This document shows, one piece after another, positions 20,386-30,983 of a DNA stretch of 64,000 nucleotides. This stretch comes from Lineolata rhizophorae (taxonomy: Eukaryota; Ascomycota; Dothideomycetes; Lineolatales; Lineolataceae): positions 723,851 to 787,850 of the forward strand of contig MU001685.1 of the NCBI GenBank assembly GCA_010093515.1, given 5' to 3'. How positions within the stretch are numbered: position 1 is the stretch's first letter; each line of letters opens with the position of its first letter. Both the position numbers and the translations under genes were made by a program. The notes under the pieces were generated by a model. It was not told the origin of the DNA. It saw nothing but the letters and a program-made list of their open reading frames with translations, and ran no database searches.

Positions 20386-23300
20386 ATGGCCACCGAGACC
20401 GTCGTGCGCAATGCTAACAGTCCGCCGCTCAAAAGGTCATTCCCTCTCGACTTGCCTTCTAATCCACCATCGCCCGGAAAGCGACTCGAACCCAATCCTT
20501 CGCGAGCGTCGGTCGACCCGTCCTCGCGCCTCCAGCCCCCATTTACTTCGCTCTGCTCGGGTTCGCGACAGCGCCTCCGCGGTCTTGGGAAGCGTAGAAA
20601 GACGCCCGCCACGCACAGCACCCAGAGCGAGAGCCGGGCGAGAATGCCTGTCCAGGCATCCTCGCGCCCCATTGACGTGCCCATGCGGTCATTTATGTCG
20701 GTCTACGCGGAGGCTTCAAACTCGCTAGCGCCCCCGCAGGATCACACCCGAGTAAACGGTCATGGAGAAGACGCGGTGAATCGACCGTCGACGAGTGGCA
20801 GCGGCAGCAACAATTCACATTCCGCCAACCCCGCTCAGGCGGCCTTTGCGGCATTCCACCAACACCGCGACAGCACCTCCACATCCGCTTCCGAATCCAC
20901 CGACTCTTCGCCCACAACCACCATATCGACCCTAGAATCGTCATCAATGACGGAACCATCGCCGGGGCCCTCCCCGGAGTCGCCTGGCCCCAAGAATCAG
21001 CCTTCGCGCCTCAACACCACCGATGTCCAACGACCGAGATCGCAAGGCCACCTCGGCGAAGCGTCGTCGGCGAACGGCGCGGACGGCCAGAATTTCTTCG
21101 AGCTCCAGCGGCCCACGACTCCGGCCAAGCGGCCGAAGAATCTCAAAGGCCTTGCCGTCGACACCTCGTCTGCCGTCTCGTTTGGGCGGGCCGTGTCTAC
21201 CGCGTCGCTACCTCTTGGGGCTCCGGCTCCAGCTGAAACGACGCTGTCCGCCCCGCCGTCGCCGTCCTTTGTAAAACCGCCGACTCCGCCGAGAAGAAAG
21301 AGCAATCTCGGATTAACCATCCAGACTCCGGGGAACACGATCCTGCCGGGGAGGCTGGCGATCCCGCCCACGCCGGCATTCAAGCCCAAGAATATGCTGC
21401 GCCACTTCCAGTCTTCGCCTTCGCTAAATACCGAAATGGAGAGCAAAAAGATGAACTTTCCTCCCCGTCCTGCGAGGCCCGCTCCCATGGGTTTCGCCGA
21501 AGTGCCTCTCGAGGATGAGGAAGACGAACAGCCAAATTTCGACGTGCCTCAATCCCGCGAGGATAAACCCGAGGCTTATCCCAACGGGCCCATTCGCATT
21601 TACGAGTCGGGAGTGTACCTATACTACGAGCCATCCGCGGAGGTGGCAGCGGATTTTGACGTCATCTTCAACGTGGCCAGCGAAGTCAGGAATCCGTTCA
21701 CGTCTGGAGCTAAAGCAAGCCGGAACTCAGCTCGCATTCCGGAGGAGCAACCGAACGAGTTCGCGGTGAGCAGCCCTTCGGATAGCGAGGACTCGCTGGT
21801 TATGAGCGACGATGACTCTCAAAAGAATACCCCGACGACTCCGAAGGCAACACCGCAGCAGGATTCCGGTCGTCCCAGCGATGCTCTGTCGCTTGCGTCC
21901 GCGAGGATGCCCGAGTATATTCACATGCCGTGGGAGCACAACACCGACATCGTTCCGGATCTACACAAGCTTGTCAAGGTCATCGACGATCGCGTCCAGC
22001 AAGGGAAGAAGGTGCTGGTGCATTGCCAATGTGGAGTCAGCCGATCTGCGAGCTTGATTGTCGCTTACGGGCTTTACAAAAATGCGGGTCTCACGGTGCA
22101 GGAGGCTTACGACGCGGTCAAGAAGAGAAGCAAGTGGATCGGGCCCAACATGAATCTCATCATGCAGCTGCAGGAATTTCGCTCTTCGCTGCTGCGAATG
22201 GGAAGCCAATCGTTTACCAGTCCGCTGATGGGCCTGAACATTCCCCGCTCTTCCAACACCGCGTCCAGCCTCGACAGGCATCATTCGCCGCTTGAGATCG
22301 GGACCGCGTCAAATCCTCGGACTCCGAGGACGGCACCGCTTCCTCCAGACCTCGACCCGGCTACCCAGCGAGCGAGCACCGGGAACATGGCGGTATCGCC
22401 GGGACCGCTGTCCGCTCCGTCCGGTTACACCGGAGCATGGTCACCCGGGTTCCGGAGATCTTGGGGATCGTCTCAGACGTCTTTCGACATCACGTCTCCG
22501 ACTGATGCCCCCTCAAACAACGCGCTACATTTAGATTCGCTGAACCAGTTTGTTCCAGCGCAAACTGACGGCCAGACCCGCGCTCCTACTGAGAAGTCAG
22601 CGGAGCCAATTCCCGCCATTCGGAAAGCGGTTCCCAACTTCTCTCGCCAGCTGCCGGTTCGTCGGAGGGACTACGACGATGACGAGGTCATGACGGATGC
22701 ACCCCCTCTAATGTCTCCTCAAGCTACAACTTTCGCAACTTCTTTCCTAAGCCCACCGAATCCCGCTTTTGCGGAGCCGTTGATGTCACCGCACAAGACC
22801 ACTTTCGATATACCGTCCTTCGGCCCGCCATCCGATGCCGAGTCTGATGAGCTGCTGCTCTCGCCACGGGGTGCCCAATTCGGAATGATCGGTATTCCGA
22901 CCCGGATCGCGCCGCGGAAGGAGCCGGAGCCGCAGGACCAGCACGGAATGCTTTCTCCCACGCGCTCGCACTTTCCGGCCAATCCGTTCGAGGGTGTCTC
23001 GTCCTTGGGGTCCACGCTATCCTCTGCGAACGAGCAGCAACTTTCTCAACCGCAACCTGCAACGGTTCAGCCTAATCCTAATCCTAGTGCGATTTCGGCC
23101 CTGCAGACCAACGCCCAGCGAAGTGACGAACAGGCCGATGCTGTTCAAGGACTGCGAATGGTACCTCGTGGACCAATGCCCCAGCCCACTGAGTCGGAAT
23201 TCAAGCCCGAAATTCAGTTGCCAGTCGCTGCTACGACCCCCATGAAAGCGACGTCGGTGCAAGAGCCGAACTCGACTGGCTCGTTCAACCGTCACGTGAG

Positions 23301-23745
23301 CCCATCGTCGCAAATGTCAACCCCTCGTCCACCTCGAACCTTGCGTACCAAGTACTCCTCGCCGAACATGGCGACGCAGCTCAAATTGCACAAGATCCAA
23401 ACCGAGATGGAGGCGAAGCTGCCACATCACTTGCCTTCTCTCCGCGCCATGGACGACACGGATGCTGCCATGAGCCCCAGGGTCGAAGAGTTTACGCGCA
23501 ACCCATTCCACGCTGAGCTGGTGGAGAAGCTCAAAGGGCAAACGAAAAACAGGCCGTCGGCAATCTCGCAAGAGGTGCTGCAAGAGACGACCAGCACCAA
23601 TGCGACAACACCGGAGCAACCGAAAGTCATCAAGAAGAGCCCGAGCGCGTCGTCGATACCAGTGCTCGAAGGCGAAGAAGACCCTAGAAGTCCTGTGCAT
23701 GCGGGTGTCAGCCCCATCACGAGGAACATCTGGGATGTGCTCTGA
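20386..23745 (+). CDS. Dual-specificity protein phosphatase (MAP kinase phosphatase, Msg5-like)
   Basis: Probable cytosolic/nuclear phosphatase acting on a MAP kinase, similar in layout to yeast Msg5. The frame gives 1119 aa from the ATG in GACCATGG; an earlier in-frame Met at 20311 lies in leader-like DNA. The N-terminal ~380 residues are disordered with many Ser/Thr-Pro sites. The catalytic domain starts at GPIRIYESGVYLYYEPSAEV and VIFNVASEV, is interrupted by an acidic insertion at about residues 436-507, and resumes with YIHMPWEHNTDIVPDLHKLV. The P-loop VHCQCGVSRSASLIVAYG carries catalytic Cys547 and Arg553, followed by LTVQEAYDAVKKRSKWIGPN. The C-terminal ~480 residues are disordered with repeated 'MSPxxTxF' and 'LSPxxxxF' motifs. 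The N-terminal ~90 residues read less convincingly, so a short intron between about 20430 and 20640 is possible. Docking specificity cannot be read. Confidence 0.88.
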   Translation: MATETVVRNANSPPLKRSFPLDLPSNPPSPGKRLEPNPSRASVDPSSRLQPPFTSLCSGSRQRLRGLGKRRKTPATHSTQSESRARMPVQASSRPIDVPMRSFMSVYAEASNSLAPPQDHTRVNGHGEDAVNRPSTSGSGSNNSHSANPAQAAFAAFHQHRDSTSTSASESTDSSPTTTISTLESSSMTEPSPGPSPESPGPKNQPSRLNTTDVQRPRSQGHLGEASSANGADGQNFFELQRPTTPAKRPKNLKGLAVDTSSAVSFGRAVSTASLPLGAPAPAETTLSAPPSPSFVKPPTPPRRKSNLGLTIQTPGNTILPGRLAIPPTPAFKPKNMLRHFQSSPSLNTEMESKKMNFPPRPARPAPMGFAEVPLEDEEDEQPNFDVPQSREDKPEAYPNGPIRIYESGVYLYYEPSAEVAADFDVIFNVASEVRNPFTSGAKASRNSARIPEEQPNEFAVSSPSDSEDSLVMSDDDSQKNTPTTPKATPQQDSGRPSDALSLASARMPEYIHMPWEHNTDIVPDLHKLVKVIDDRVQQGKKVLVHCQCGVSRSASLIVAYGLYKNAGLTVQEAYDAVKKRSKWIGPNMNLIMQLQEFRSSLLRMGSQSFTSPLMGLNIPRSSNTASSLDRHHSPLEIGTASNPRTPRTAPLPPDLDPATQRASTGNMAVSPGPLSAPSGYTGAWSPGFRRSWGSSQTSFDITSPTDAPSNNALHLDSLNQFVPAQTDGQTRAPTEKSAEPIPAIRKAVPNFSRQLPVRRRDYDDDEVMTDAPPLMSPQATTFATSFLSPPNPAFAEPLMSPHKTTFDIPSFGPPSDAESDELLLSPRGAQFGMIGIPTRIAPRKEPEPQDQHGMLSPTRSHFPANPFEGVSSLGSTLSSANEQQLSQPQPATVQPNPNPSAISALQTNAQRSDEQADAVQGLRMVPRGPMPQPTESEFKPEIQLPVAATTPMKATSVQEPNSTGSFNRHVSPSSQMSTPRPPRTLRTKYSSPNMATQLKLHKIQTEMEAKLPHHLPSLRAMDDTDAAMSPRVEEFTRNPFHAELVEKLKGQTKNRPSAISQEVLQETTSTNATTPEQPKVIKKSPSASSIPVLEGEEDPRSPVHAGVSPITRNIWDVL

Positions 23746-26700
23746 ATATTGCTTGCAGGAGTGTACTTTTGATTGTGTTTATACGCTCGAGGGGTTCCCA
23801 AATTCACAACTCTCGATGCGAACTTATGGCTATCTCTGCTACATTTGTTTGTGGAAGAGAAGCAACCGTTGTCATTTAGCGAAACCGCTCTGTATTCTTA
23901 TCTGGGACGCGGAGACGCAGCTAAAGAGTGTTTATATAGGCATGCCATGCTTGGCCGTGGTCGCGACTGTAGAGTTACCAAACTACTCGCAACCACATGA
24001 CAGGCGAAGAAGGAGCGAGCACATCGTTAAATATTCTACCGATCCGCGCCATAGAGCGCGAAGCTCACAAGCCAGAGCTTGTTGAGCAGCCGCCACTTCA
24101 ACGACGTTCTCACTATATATAGTTCCATCACTCGACATGTTTCGGTTTACTCCGCCATTGTCATGGACTACGAATTTCATCGTCCGCATCGAAGCGTTCA
24201 GTTGGTCGTGGGATGATTATTCCGCGGCTTTTTTAACGGCTCTACGCATGACACTCCAGTCGACCCGGCGTCCAGCAACTCCTGATTGTGATCAGTCCCG
24301 GGCCGCGCTCCTGTGCCGCACGTCTAGACCGCTCTCTGGAAAGCAGCCCCCACCACGGCCGGTGTAGCTCCAGGTTGGACAGCAAGCCAATCAAAGGCGG
24401 GCTCGCGTCTGGATTCCTCTTTGGTGGCCGAACTAACGCTCCGGACTTCGGACGTCAAATGGGAGAACGAATCAAAGTACGACGCTAAGAGCTGTCATCA
24501 CAATTGCCTTTTTCTTCAGGCACCCACTCTCTAGTCACCGCACGAATCATCGAAGATATCTCCTTTGTGATTTTCCTACCTGTCTCATATCTTTTTGTCT
24601 TCCCATAATCTAGCTGGGGTTTTCCAGCTGCGACATTGTGTGCTGTATTAATGACAGTGCCTCGCGATGGCGTTCGCAACCAAAAACTGTATATACGGTA
24701 CGGATGTGCCGATCTGCCAGCCCAGTATCAATTGGACTGGTGATCGGCCATCTCACGGCTCTCATGAAGAAAGCACGGCTAGTGTTTAAATCAGTGTGCG
24801 CTCCGCTTTTGCTGACGACGCCACGTCTGCAGACGACTTGGTCATTCTTGCTTTTCCTTTTCTGTCACTTTTATTTGTTTTGGCTTTCTGTTCGGGATAC
24901 CACTTTGCGGCAATGCGGAAGCGACATTTGCTTGCTTGCTTGCGTGCGTCTTGTGCGTGGCCCTTTTTTTTACTTCGCTCAAGATGCAAGAACGGAACAT
25001 TAATTTCTCTCGAGACCTTTGTTTACTGTCACACGCTCCTTGGGCGCTCTCCTATTCACCTTTTTCTTTTTTTTTTTTTTTTCCCTCTGAGTTACTGGCA
25101 GTTTCTTTTGTGTCTCATGGCGTTGTATTTTCTTTTGGGCTGCACTTCGTTTTTTGTTTTTTTTTGATAGTGTTCTCTGGGCTTTCGTTCTATATAGGCC
25201 GTTAGGTCAGATTATACACATACACACACTCAAGTCACACGGTATATCCAAAGGGGAAAAAGAAAAAAAAGCAGAGCTCTTCGGCCGGCGTTTCATATCG
25301 GTCGTTGATGAGTTTGTTTCGCGGGCCCTTCTATATAACTGCCTATCTGTCTGGGAACAAAAGGGGAGTGATCACGTGGATATGGGAGTCCTTGGCCATA
25401 GTCATTAGTGACGTGTGTGCTGTGTTGGGGGGGGACCAAAAGAGATATATGTCTATGTCTATACATATCATCATTACTGTTAAAGATGTAAGGTTTGCAA
25501 TCTCGATTGTGATGCTTGAGAGTCCGAGATGGAGTGTAGACCGGGGGATTCTAGCATTTGGATTTTGTGGCGCGGTGGCGAGAAGTGGGAACTAAAATGC
25601 TGGTAATGGCGAGCGGGAAGTGCACTGCTTTGGGCAACTGAAATAGAATCAGACATGTTTTGATTCAGCCGAATAGCTGGCTGGTTGCGAGTCGATGGAC
25701 GGAGCAACTAGTCCGTCCACCACCGTCCCCCTGGCGGGGGCGGTGATGGGTTCGAAGCTCGCTCGCTCCTCTTTGCCCGGCTCGAGCCACAGCCCTCCTC
25801 GCGCAGAACGATGGCACCATGTACAGCTGAACCGACTCGGGTGCCGATGACTCGCCGCGTACATATGTCGGCCGGCTGCGTCTGCTGAGACGGCAATTGG
25901 CAGTAGGGAGCTTGTTCTTGGAGACTCTCCCCCCATCCTGTATGGCAGAGCAAAAGCAAAGCATGGCAAGAACGCTTCGGCCACTCTGTGCACATACGTA
26001 GTATGTCTTTTTGCTCACTTGCCCTCGCGACAAATGCCCAGTGTAGTCCGGTCCGTTGTACGACCAACGAACGATAGGTTGCCCCGGAGGGGAGGGGGAA
26101 TAAAGCGTAGCATGGCCGGCGACTGCTGTCGGGGCGCGGGCACGGGGCGCTCTCGACCTCTGCCCCCCCTCCCCCCTTCCAGGGAGAGAGAAAACCGCGA
26201 GGTACACGATTACGGCGCTGTCCCGCCCCGGGCCGTCGTCCTGCGTTAGCACCGTTGGCGTGGATGGTGGACGGCGGATGTGGCGCCCTCCCGTTCCGGC
26301 GGTCCGCCCGTCTTTCTGTCGCGGAGCTACAGAGCGCCGTCGCCGCCGTGGTGAGCGAGCCGGCCACGTCTAAGCCGGGCGTCTGACTGGCGTTGCTGTG
26401 GGGGGAATCTGTCGTGGGCTTGTCGATGCGATTTGGGTTTGTCACGGAAGGGGCGCTGGGTGCCCTGAGTATGTGTGTTACGACGGATTGAGTAGAGTTG
26501 GCGCGCACATCGCAAAGACAAGGTTCAATGACGTCAGTCCGTATGTATGTGCCTGGCGCGTACTACGTATGTTCGGGCGCACAGCGATGACTGTCTAATA
26601 ATTTTCTTTTCCCCCTTTGTACGAACCCAAGCACCTTTCTCCCGTGCGACTCGCAAAAGCAAGACGTGCTACGTACCTACGTACACCTCGGCAAGTCGGC

Positions 26701-27121
26701 CACCCGCTCGCCGATGCCCCTGCCTGTGCTCGCCCACCGCCGGACCTCGCCGATCATCGCTCGCTCGCGGGGAAGTCACCGGACGGACGAAAATCCAATG
26801 TAAGCGCTTTCCACATACACAAGTAGCAGGTATGAGCGGGAGAAGTTTTCCTTTTTTCTGGTTGGCCGGTGCGGTCGGGCGGTCGGGCAGCAGCGTCTGC
26901 AAGCGCGCGGGCGCGGTGCGGGCTGGGCACGATTATCTGGTTCTGCGGCGTCGTACCCCGTGCATGGTGCTACCCGTTTCCTGGGCGTGTGCGGCTAAAC
27001 GGGCAAGGGAGTTCGACGCGGAATGGATGCGGAGTAGGACACCACGCCACCTCAGGTGGCTGTCTGTCTACCTCAGTCTGCGTGAAGTACGGCGTAGTGG
27101 TGCTGCTGTGGTTGCTACTGC

Positions 27122-27168
27122 AGAGAGAGAGAGAGAGAGAGAGTGTGTGTGTGTGTGTGTGTGTGTGT
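27122..27168. repeat. Compound (AG)n(TG)n microsatellite
   Basis: About eleven AG units directly followed by about thirteen GT units, non-coding. Confidence 0.95.
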
Positions 27169-28350
27169 AACGCACGCAGAACAGCCCAAGACGGATTGGA
27201 GTCTTCGACGGGGCGTGTCACAAAGCGCACCTCTGTGCTTCCTGTGCCGCTGCGCCTCGCCAAGAGGCTGTTCGTAATACAGGCACAGTGTATAGTAATA
27301 AAGCGATGTTGACCATAATAGATTCCTCGTCAACGTACGTAGTAGATTCCCTCGTGGCAAGCAGTCGGAGTCTAATTCAACTGGATACCATCTGCCAGCC
27401 TTGCCAGTCTAAGACAGCCTCCACGAGCCTCCAACACTAGCAATTTCCAAGGACGTTGCGTTGACTCTTCTCCGACATTTTCCCTTCCCCTCGGTCCCCC
27501 CGCCGAACCTACACCACTCCAAGGACGGCGATAAGAGGCCCCCCCGGATCGGCTTCTTCCCCCCCAAGCCCTTCCTTCATCAAAACCCCACACGACCAGA
27601 CGGCCACATCACAAACCACAGGGCGGGTGGACAGGGCGGCCGCGGCCGCGCGACTCGGGCGATGCCGTACGTATACGTATAGGTATACGTGCTGCTGCGG
27701 GGTGAGGAGGCCAGTCAAAGTAATACGATATTGCACGGCAAGGACACGGTTCCAAATTCTGTCTCTCTTAAAAAAAGCGTGACTGTGAATTGTGAGTTGT
27801 CGTCATCAAAACGCGTTAACGCGCATAGTACCGCTTGGATCCGTCCATCCATGGGAGCCGGATACCGCTACCCAAACGAAGAAGCCAAGTGCTGAGATAT
27901 GAAAGCCCATATCGAACGCAAATCGTCAGGCAAAAAGCACACAGAGAACAAAAGAACACGCCGACTTATCTGAACAAAAAAAAGAAATATTGCCGCCACA
28001 AAAAAGTGTTAGCTCTGATATTTCATTAAAACAGTTAAAACCAATATCGTCCTCCTCGTTGCTGTCGCCGGCGGCGGGTCAGAAAAGCCCCCTCCAGCCA
28101 AGCGCCCTTCCCAATCCCTATAATAATCCATAGTCTTCTCATGAACAAGCGGACTCAAAAAAAGAAAAAAAAAAAGACCTAACGACAAACTGCTCCATCT
28201 ACCAACCAGGCGTCCCGCCACCTACCCAACCAGAACCCAAACCCAACGTAGACAACCAAAGAATGGAACAAAAAAATTAAAAGAAAAAGCACCATTTCTA
28301 GTAAACTAGATAGCCAAAGATAGGCGCGACCGAATCCGAGATTCTTCGCC

Positions 28351-28384
28351 CTGCCTGCCTGTCTGTCTGCCTGTCTGCCTGCTT
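28351..28384. repeat. CTGC/CTGT tetranucleotide repeat
   Basis: Eight or so alternating CTGC and CTGT units, close to the 3' side of the J-protein gene. Confidence 0.8.
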
Positions 28385-28688
28385 GCCCAAACAACCTTCC
28401 CAACCAAGCCACGAAAGCCCGGGGGGGGAGGGGAGGGGGGAAAGGTCTCTGTACAACGAAGGAAGGAAGGAAATAAACAAACAAGGATCAAAAAAAGGCT
28501 GCTCCGTCCGTCGCCGTCGGAGCAGCCCGTTCCCAAAAGAGAGGCAGACAAGAACGGGCAGAAAAAAAGAAGAAAAAAAAAACCACCTTGCCTGATTGAT
28601 GTGCACCTACAACGCACAACGCCTACGAAGAAAAAAAAAAGAAAAAAACACCAAAAGCCCGACCAGCTCCGCCTCCCCTACCCTCAGC

Positions 28689-30983
28689 TCACCTCGCCTG
28701 CACCGGATGATCGTAGGCGTAAGTATGCGCCCTCGGAATCGACGGCCGCTCAAAATACTCCCTCCCGACGCCGAGCCCCCTCCCCCCACCCCCCAACCTC
28801 CCATCCCTCTCCCGCTCCCGCTCCCGCTCCCGCTCCCGCTCCCGACTCCTGCTGGCCCGATACCCCGTCGCGTACCTCACGTCCTCGGGCCGGATCTCCC
28901 GCGCAAACGCCACGTTCGGAAACGCGGCGGCGCCCGCCGCCGCGCTGCTCGCCCCGCGCCGGTGGTGGTGGTGGTGCGCCTGCGCCGACTCCGACGCCAG
29001 CTCCCCGTACAGCAGCGCAGCCTCGTCGCGGTCGCGGTCGCGCGGCCTGGCATCTGGGCTACGCATGCGGTCGCGCGGCCTGGCATCTGGGCTGCGCATG
29101 CGGTCGCGGTCGCGGGCGCGGGCGCTGCTCAACGAGGGCTCGCGGTCACGGTCGCGCTCGCGCTCGCGCAGGACCTGCACGGGGCGGCCCGGCTCGGCGG
29201 TGTAGGCGAAGCGCGCGGCGGGGCGGGGGGAACGGTCGGACGCGGCGGCGGACGGGGCCGCGCCCGAGGGCTCGCGGACGACGGTGTCGTACTGGTCCGA
29301 AGCGGAAGGGGCGGCCGAGGGGGCGGCGGGACCGCCGGCCGCGGCGGCGGCCGAGGGCGCGGCGTACTTGTACGTCTTGGTCGTGGTGTAGGGTGAGGCG
29401 CGGACGTACGACGAAGGAGGCGGGGGATCCGGGGTCCCGCCGAGCGACTCGTAGCCGCTGTCGTGATGGTGGTGGGGAGGGCCGTGCGAGGCCGACTCGG
29501 AGTGGCGCAGCTTGGACGAGGCGGACGCGGAGCCGCCGGCGCCGGCGCCGGCGCCGGCGCCGCTGCCGCCGCCATCTCTCCTACGGCTACTAGTCGACGC
29601 TGTCTGCGGGTGTACGGGCATCGTGTTGGAGCGCGAGAAGGGCGGTATCGGGCCTAGCCCGTCGTGCCGCTCCGCGTCCGCCTGGAACGTCGTCGCGCGG
29701 CGCATCCCGGGGATGGTCGCAGCGTGCGGGATCTTGAGCTCGTCGGGTGCCGAGTTGGAGTGGACGAAGGACGGCGGCACCGCAGAGGCGGCGGCGGCCG
29801 CCGCCGCGGTGCTACGCGGCTCCACGATTTCGGGGAACGGGTCTCTGCGGTCGCGATCCCGATCGCGATCCCGATCGCGGTCGCGGTCGCGGTCGCGCCC
29901 CGACGAGCTGGGCCGGGCGTCGACGGACCCGCGCCCCTTGGCCGCCGCGGCCCGACTCCTGACCACCTCGGGGTATCCGCCGTCGCGGCGGCGCGTGTAC
30001 TCGCGCGACGAGGCCGAGCGCGACGGCGACGGGCGCACGTCCTCCTGCGAGCGCCGGATGTAGTCGCGCGCGCTGTGCACGTCCGTCTCGGCCTTCATCC
30101 GCCGCAGGTCGCTTTCCTCGCTGCGCCGCATCTCCTCCTGGTGGCGCCGCGCCTCCGTCGCCTGCCGCTCGGCCTTGCGCCGCGCCGCGTCCTTCTCCGC
30201 CTCGGCGGCAGCAGCAGCGGCGGCGGCGGCGGCGGCGGCCTCGCGTTCGTTCTCCCGGTCCCGACGGCGGCGCGCCGCCTCGTAGTTCTCCCGATCGTCG
30301 TAGTCGTCCTCGACGGTGGGGGCGTACTTGCCTTGGCGCTCCCGGCGCTCGTCGCGATCGGCGCGTTTCCGGCGATCCGACCGGCTCGCCTTGTCGGCCT
30401 CCCTCACGTTGACGCGGATGGGCTCGCGTTCGGAGCGGCTGCGGTGCGTCGCCGTCGCCGCACGCCTCGGCGCCGCCTCGTACGGATCCGTCTTCCTCGA
30501 CCGTGACCGTGTCGAGTAGTCATCGTACGGGCCGTAGTAGTCGTCGTAGGGGAAGTGGTGGTCGTAAGGGTCGACGAAGACGCCGCGGCGCTCCTCCTCG
30601 TAGGGCCGCGCCGGGCCGCGGGTGGTGAAAGTCGCCCCCGAAGGCGCGGCGGTGCGGACCTCGTACGTCCGTGGTCCGGCGTGGTGCGGCATGTCGCGCG
30701 CTGCTCCTCCTCCTCCTCCTCCTGCCATACCCTCCTTGCGCATGGCGGCCATGCGCACCTCGGCGTCGTGCTTGCGCCGTTTGTCATCGTCGATGAGGAT
30801 GTCGTAGGCTTCCTGGATCTTGTGGAACTGGTCCGTCTTCTCGGCCTTGAGCTGCGGATCCAGCACCTTGTCGGGGTGGCAGGTGAGGGCGAGCTTGCGG
30901 TAAGCCGTCTTGACGGCCGACGAAGGCGCGTCCTTGTCGATGCCTAATGTGGCATATGGGTCGTGTGAAAGTGGTGCGGCCAT
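28689..30983 (-). CDS. J-domain (DnaJ/Hsp40) protein with long disordered charged tail
   Basis: Hsp70 co-chaperone candidate of the J-domain-only type. The 764-residue single-exon protein opens with a complete J domain at about residues 8-75: DPYATLGIDKDAPSSAVKTA, YRKLALTCHPDK with the HPD motif at 36-38, and FHKIQEAYDILIDDDKRRKHD. There is no Cys-rich zinc region or DnaJ C-terminal barrel. The rest is predicted disordered and highly charged: an RRR-DRE-rich region, an alanine run followed by a coiled-coil-like EAEKDAARRKAERQATEARR stretch, an (RD)n tract at about 29847-29898, a duplicated RMRSPDARPRD block, and an (RE)n run near the C-terminus. It ends in AHTYAYDHPVQAR. RD/RE/RS-type tails suggest a nuclear or RNA-associated role, but that is inference. 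Confidence 0.88.
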   Translation of the reverse strand: MAAPLSHDPYATLGIDKDAPSSAVKTAYRKLALTCHPDKVLDPQLKAEKTDQFHKIQEAYDILIDDDKRRKHDAEVRMAAMRKEGMAGGGGGGAARDMPHHAGPRTYEVRTAAPSGATFTTRGPARPYEEERRGVFVDPYDHHFPYDDYYGPYDDYSTRSRSRKTDPYEAAPRRAATATHRSRSEREPIRVNVREADKASRSDRRKRADRDERRERQGKYAPTVEDDYDDRENYEAARRRRDRENEREAAAAAAAAAAAAEAEKDAARRKAERQATEARRHQEEMRRSEESDLRRMKAETDVHSARDYIRRSQEDVRPSPSRSASSREYTRRRDGGYPEVVRSRAAAAKGRGSVDARPSSSGRDRDRDRDRDRDRDRDRRDPFPEIVEPRSTAAAAAAASAVPPSFVHSNSAPDELKIPHAATIPGMRRATTFQADAERHDGLGPIPPFSRSNTMPVHPQTASTSSRRRDGGGSGAGAGAGAGGSASASSKLRHSESASHGPPHHHHDSGYESLGGTPDPPPPSSYVRASPYTTTKTYKYAAPSAAAAAGGPAAPSAAPSASDQYDTVVREPSGAAPSAAASDRSPRPAARFAYTAEPGRPVQVLRERERDRDREPSLSSARARDRDRMRSPDARPRDRMRSPDARPRDRDRDEAALLYGELASESAQAHHHHHRRGASSAAAGAAAFPNVAFAREIRPEDVRYATGYRASRSRERERERERERERDGRLGGGGRGLGVGREYFERPSIPRAHTYAYDHPVQAR
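28811..28845. repeat. (CCCGCT)n coding hexanucleotide repeat
   Basis: Five and a half perfect hexamers that encode an Arg-Glu array on the minus strand in the J protein. Confidence 0.9.
29037..29102. repeat. 33-bp tandem duplication inside the J-protein gene
   Basis: Two adjacent 33-bp copies, 29037-29069 and 29070-29102, differing at one base. They encode two consecutive RMRSPDARPRD units, so the frame is preserved. The near-identity suggests a recent duplication. Confidence 0.92.
29847..29898. repeat. Arg-Asp-encoding hexamer repeat
   Basis: Tandem GCGGTC/GCGATC/CCGATC-type hexamers encoding an Arg-Asp array on the minus strand. Synonymous differences between units suggest it is older or maintained at protein level. 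Confidence 0.85.

Larger units (their letters stand above)
23746..28688. other. 5-kb gene-poor stretch between convergent genes
   Basis: Convergent 3' side of the phosphatase and J-protein genes, yet nearly 5 kb long. No recognisable protein or tRNA. It holds poly-T tracts (25067-25082), a GA/GT compound microsatellite (27122-27168), a CTGC/CTGT repeat (28351-28384), and TACGTA-type palindromes near 25994, 26566, 26669-26690, 27333 and 27665. The region near 25650-26500 is open in several frames without protein character. Confidence 0.5.

Noticed and set aside
28601-29593. Plus-strand open frame of 330 codons opposite the J-protein
   Set aside because: Arg/Pro-only product, mirror of the repetitive minus-strand gene.
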